In this document: piece by piece, positions 61,081 to 64,000 of the stretch
How the letters are laid out: every line of letters begins with the position of its first letter
Numbering within the stretch: position 1 is the stretch's first letter
Source of the DNA: Cryptomeria japonica
Lineage: Eukaryota > Streptophyta > Pinopsida > Cupressales > Cupressaceae
Length of the DNA: 64,000 nucleotides
Assembly (NCBI RefSeq): GCF_030272615.1
Contig: NC_081409.1
Location: 203,981,949-204,045,948 of the forward strand
Reading direction: 5' to 3'
The notes under the pieces: generated by a model
The model's input: only the letters and a program-made list of their open reading frames with translations
The model's database searches: none
What the model was told of the DNA's origin: nothing
Made by a program: the position numbers and the translations under genes

Positions 61081-62800
61081 ATATGAATCCATAATAAAAG
61101 GTTATTTCTAGTTTGGGGGCAAAATCCTGAACTCAGTAGGGGCAATCCGCTTAGAGCTTAAAACAACAAACAAACAGCAGTAGGAAACACATTGAAAATA
61201 AAGATCACAAAGAGACTGAAAGTTGAGCATAAATCGCAACTTTCGAAAACAATTATCAAACACAACATCAGGATCAGTGAAACAAAAACTCAATGGATTA
61301 TCTATTCTGAATAATGATTTGATCACTTTGACAGGAGAATTCAATTTTGTATCTTGATTTTTGTTATGATATCTCCTAAGAAACTCAAGGATGTATTGAA
61401 CTAGAGAAGTGAGGAAGAAGCATGATATTTTTCTTTGTATATTGTCTGTAAGGAGATCATTAGTACTATGTAAATTTGTCACAAGACATAATTGGTAACA
61501 TATCATCAAGGACATTTCAAATTTGCATAAGAAAAGGGTCAACTGTTGTTTGTTTTATGCAAACAACACTTAGGTCATCTTGGTTCAATTATACCTTGAT
61601 GCTTGCATCATCTTGCAATATCAAAATCCATGTAAGTTATACTCAGGTCATCATGGTTCAATATTACCATCGATGTTTTTATTAACTTCCAACATTTTAA
61701 AAATCTCAGTGATGATAAAAAAAGGCACAACAAATTGACCGACAAAATGACAACATTGCATAAATAGGCTTGCATGATAAAGATAGATTGCATTCATATT
61801 AGATTTAGCATAAGCATTCTAAGCATGAATTGCACGAGGGTGACAAATTGACAAAAAGATTTTATATCTCTTATTCAAATGATGGAGTACACTTGACATA
61901 GACAAACAAATATCATCATTCACATTGTCACATTACGACATTCATTATCATTGCATCTAATTCATAAGCATTTAAAATTAGTAGCATTTGTATTTACGCT
62001 CCTCCATGTCATTTAGTGGTATATACATTTAGATCATTAATCAATAACAATACATCATGACATAGGCATAAGCAAATAATATCATAAAGCATTATCATAC
62101 ATTTCATCCATCACATCAGCATCACATCATATAAGCATTTATTCATCATCATCACATAAATATAATCAAATAGTATCATAAAATATTATCACAAACATAA
62201 ATTTCATCATTGCACATACATATAACACATCTAGAATAAAAATTATATGCATAATCAGGAAAAGTAAAGCACGTAAATATCTTATACATATAGGAATCAA
62301 ATGCATCCATACATAAACATAATCATATAGTATCATTTACATAAAATTCATCATTACATCCATCATATAAATAAACATCGCATACGTATATTAAGCATAA
62401 GCATGAATAAACATCATCATGATACATACATTCCAATGCATTATCGTCATATGAACATATCACAATAAAATCATATACGTATATATCGTATCATCATAGA
62501 ATCATTCAACATAATAGGAATCAAATGCATTCATCCATCATCTAAACATGTAAATATATAAGCATATAAGAAGTAGAAATCAAATGCATCCATCCATCAT
62601 ATAAAAAATAAAAAACATCAAATCATGAATCATGTAAGCACCATATAAATAAAAACAATGTTGTTGCATCTCATATAGTTTGAAAAAGAATCAGTGTTAG
62701 GAGTACAAGGATATAATGACAATATGAGAGATGCATCCAAAAATGGTCAGAATCATATCATGTCCGAATAAATAAGAGATACATCAAAATGGTAGAAAAT
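61081..62800. other. AT-rich, CAT/ATA-rich non-coding stretch
   Basis: 61,108-61,542 (minus) is open for 144 residues, but its sequence (Phe/Cys/Leu-rich) matches no family I know and is weakly supported. 61,900-62,640 is a low-complexity field of CATCA, CATAA and ATATA words with phrases such as GGAATCAAATGCATCC repeated. No gene supported. Confidence 0.45.
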
Positions 62801-62809
62801 CTATGGCAC

Positions 62810-64000
62810 ATGGGAGCTAGGTTGTTCTCTCCTTGAACGTTGATGGTCTCGTTGTGCATGTACTTGCACCACCAGATGGTCCTACACTTGGGTCCCCACC
62901 TAGCGGATCTCTATGCAATGGTCCTATCACTCCTTTTCTCTCGGTCTATGACTAACTCCGTCTTGACCTAGCAACATAAAACTTTGCATAACTAAGTGTG
63001 TGGTGATCAACATGGATACTAACATAGTACAACCGCCTATATAATACTTCATCTCTTGGGCTGCATGTCGAATCTCTCTAAAGGCATTTGTTGTGTTGGT
63101 CCCCTCAGCCACTCTCTATAGCATCTTAGCATGGGCCTTTTCATGCTTGTATCTATCAATGGTTGCATCTCTCTCTGCTGTCACAGAAGCAAGTTGGGCC
63201 TGTACTTGTGTCAACTACTCCTGTAACCTTTGTACCATACTCTATATAGAAGCTATTTGAGACTGCTACTAGTGAGGGAGCACCTTGATCTATATCTGTT
63301 GTTGCCCTATCGGCTATTGTACTACTTTCTCCCTAGGGTCATATGTCTTGTATATACCCTACGGAGGATCTCTCCCAGATCTCCTCCTCCTGACCACCCA
63401 AGTCTCCCAATCACTAGGCAATAATTTTTGATCCCTCCGCTACCCCAAACTGCTAGCTCCTCCTCCACCTCTGCCATCTCCTCCATCCCCACCACCATCT
63501 CCACCTTCACCATCTCCTCCCCCATCTCCACCCTCATCTCTACCTCTCCTTCGTCTAGGTAACCTCTGTGGCGGCCTATCATCCTCATCATCAAAGGCGA
63601 GAACGGGCCGATCTGGACATGATAACCTCAAAAATTGATGTGCAAGAAAATACTGAGAATAATCCCCTATCATACCCTCATCCATGGTACCATGAAGATA
63701 ATCCCAATCATGTACACCAAGTGAAATATACTATGTGCATGCTGTCTCATGAAATCAATGACCCCCAATCTACAACATCTTTTCGTCAGTGTGCATATAG
63801 TGTGCATATAGCGCAACCCCATATGTAAATCCTTGTACCTAGTCATACTATCTCAATATTCGAGTATGAATGAATCGCTCATTAACAAATGGGGTTGCTC
63901 CAAGCAAATATCTCAAAGTAAAAAACATAGGGCATCTCGAGTGCATCCTCTGACCATGGCTCACAATCTAGATATGGCCTACAGATCACTGTGTCTAGAT
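62810..64000 (-). pseudogene. Retroelement accessory ORF, possibly plant-mobile-domain-like, partial
   Basis: Enters from the right edge on the minus strand. The first frame reads RPYLDCEPWSEDALEMPYVF and, after a frame change, ERFIHTRILR with stops where Gln or Arg would be expected. It then gives MDEGMIGDYSQYFLAHQFLR (from 63,685) and an acidic, basic and Gly/Asp-rich low-complexity tract (EGGDGGGDGG) to 63,440. A coiled-coil segment follows past stops (QRLQE, LTQVQAQLASVTAERDATID) to about 62,930. The arrangement resembles plant mobile domain proteins carried by some Ty3/gypsy elements. That name is a guess from the N-terminal phrase; the rest is seen directly. The N-terminus lies beyond the window. 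Confidence 0.45.

Noticed and set aside
61108-61542. 144-residue minus-strand ORF as a host gene
   Set aside because: No recognisable family, unusual Phe/Cys-rich composition, and location beside an LTR end; not enough support.

Overview
This 64 kb window looks like a gene-poor stretch of a large plant nuclear genome, most likely a gymnosperm. The taxon is my inference; no single sequence proves it. It is dominated by nested, decaying retroelements, with one host-type gene (a P-class pentatricopeptide repeat protein at 40.7-42.6 kb, frameshifted as given), one broken hAT-like transposase-type gene, and about 6 kb of simple or satellite DNA. I saw no rRNA, tRNA or CRISPR.

Layout: 0-2.6 kb holds a broken minus-strand ORF of retroelement-accessory type. 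2.7-4.4 kb is an 860-bp direct duplication rich in TCGCAA/GCGAG words. 5.4-8.2 kb (minus) is a BED-finger/hAT-like gene with many stops. 8.94-12.85 kb is a satellite of 20-bp units in both orientations separated by CATATG. It runs into a (GA)65 microsatellite and a 1.8-kb purine-rich strand (12.9-14.8 kb). 15.0-17.3 kb and 25.3-26.4 kb carry Ty3/gypsy remnants (LTR-like, protease, gag; minus). These are split by a complete nested LTR element (17,322-25,339; TSD GATAT) that has a coiled-coil/zinc-knuckle gag-like gene and a long accessory gene but no pol. 26.4-32.1 kb is a non-coding retroelement body with a 3' LTR, holding a solo LTR (29,562-30,867; TSD ATATT). 32.1-39.6 kb is an L1-type LINE (minus), split by an oppositely oriented solo LTR of the same family.

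After the PPR gene, 45.6-60.15 kb is a nest: a Sirevirus-like Ty1/copia element whose left LTR holds a younger complete Ty1/copia element (46,581-53,239; TSD AGTTT) and whose gag holds another solo LTR (54,304-55,357; TSD GTATG). The outer element lies in the 3' end of a gypsy element whose LTR begins at 60,326. The window closes with a minus-strand retroelement accessory gene running off the right edge.

The most notable points are: the bidirectional CATATG satellite with its recurring hairpin module; the pol-less retroelement with five zinc-knuckle units; in-frame stops in both copia elements that sit mostly at expected CAG or CTGG (CHG) sites; and short modules shared by otherwise different LTR families.
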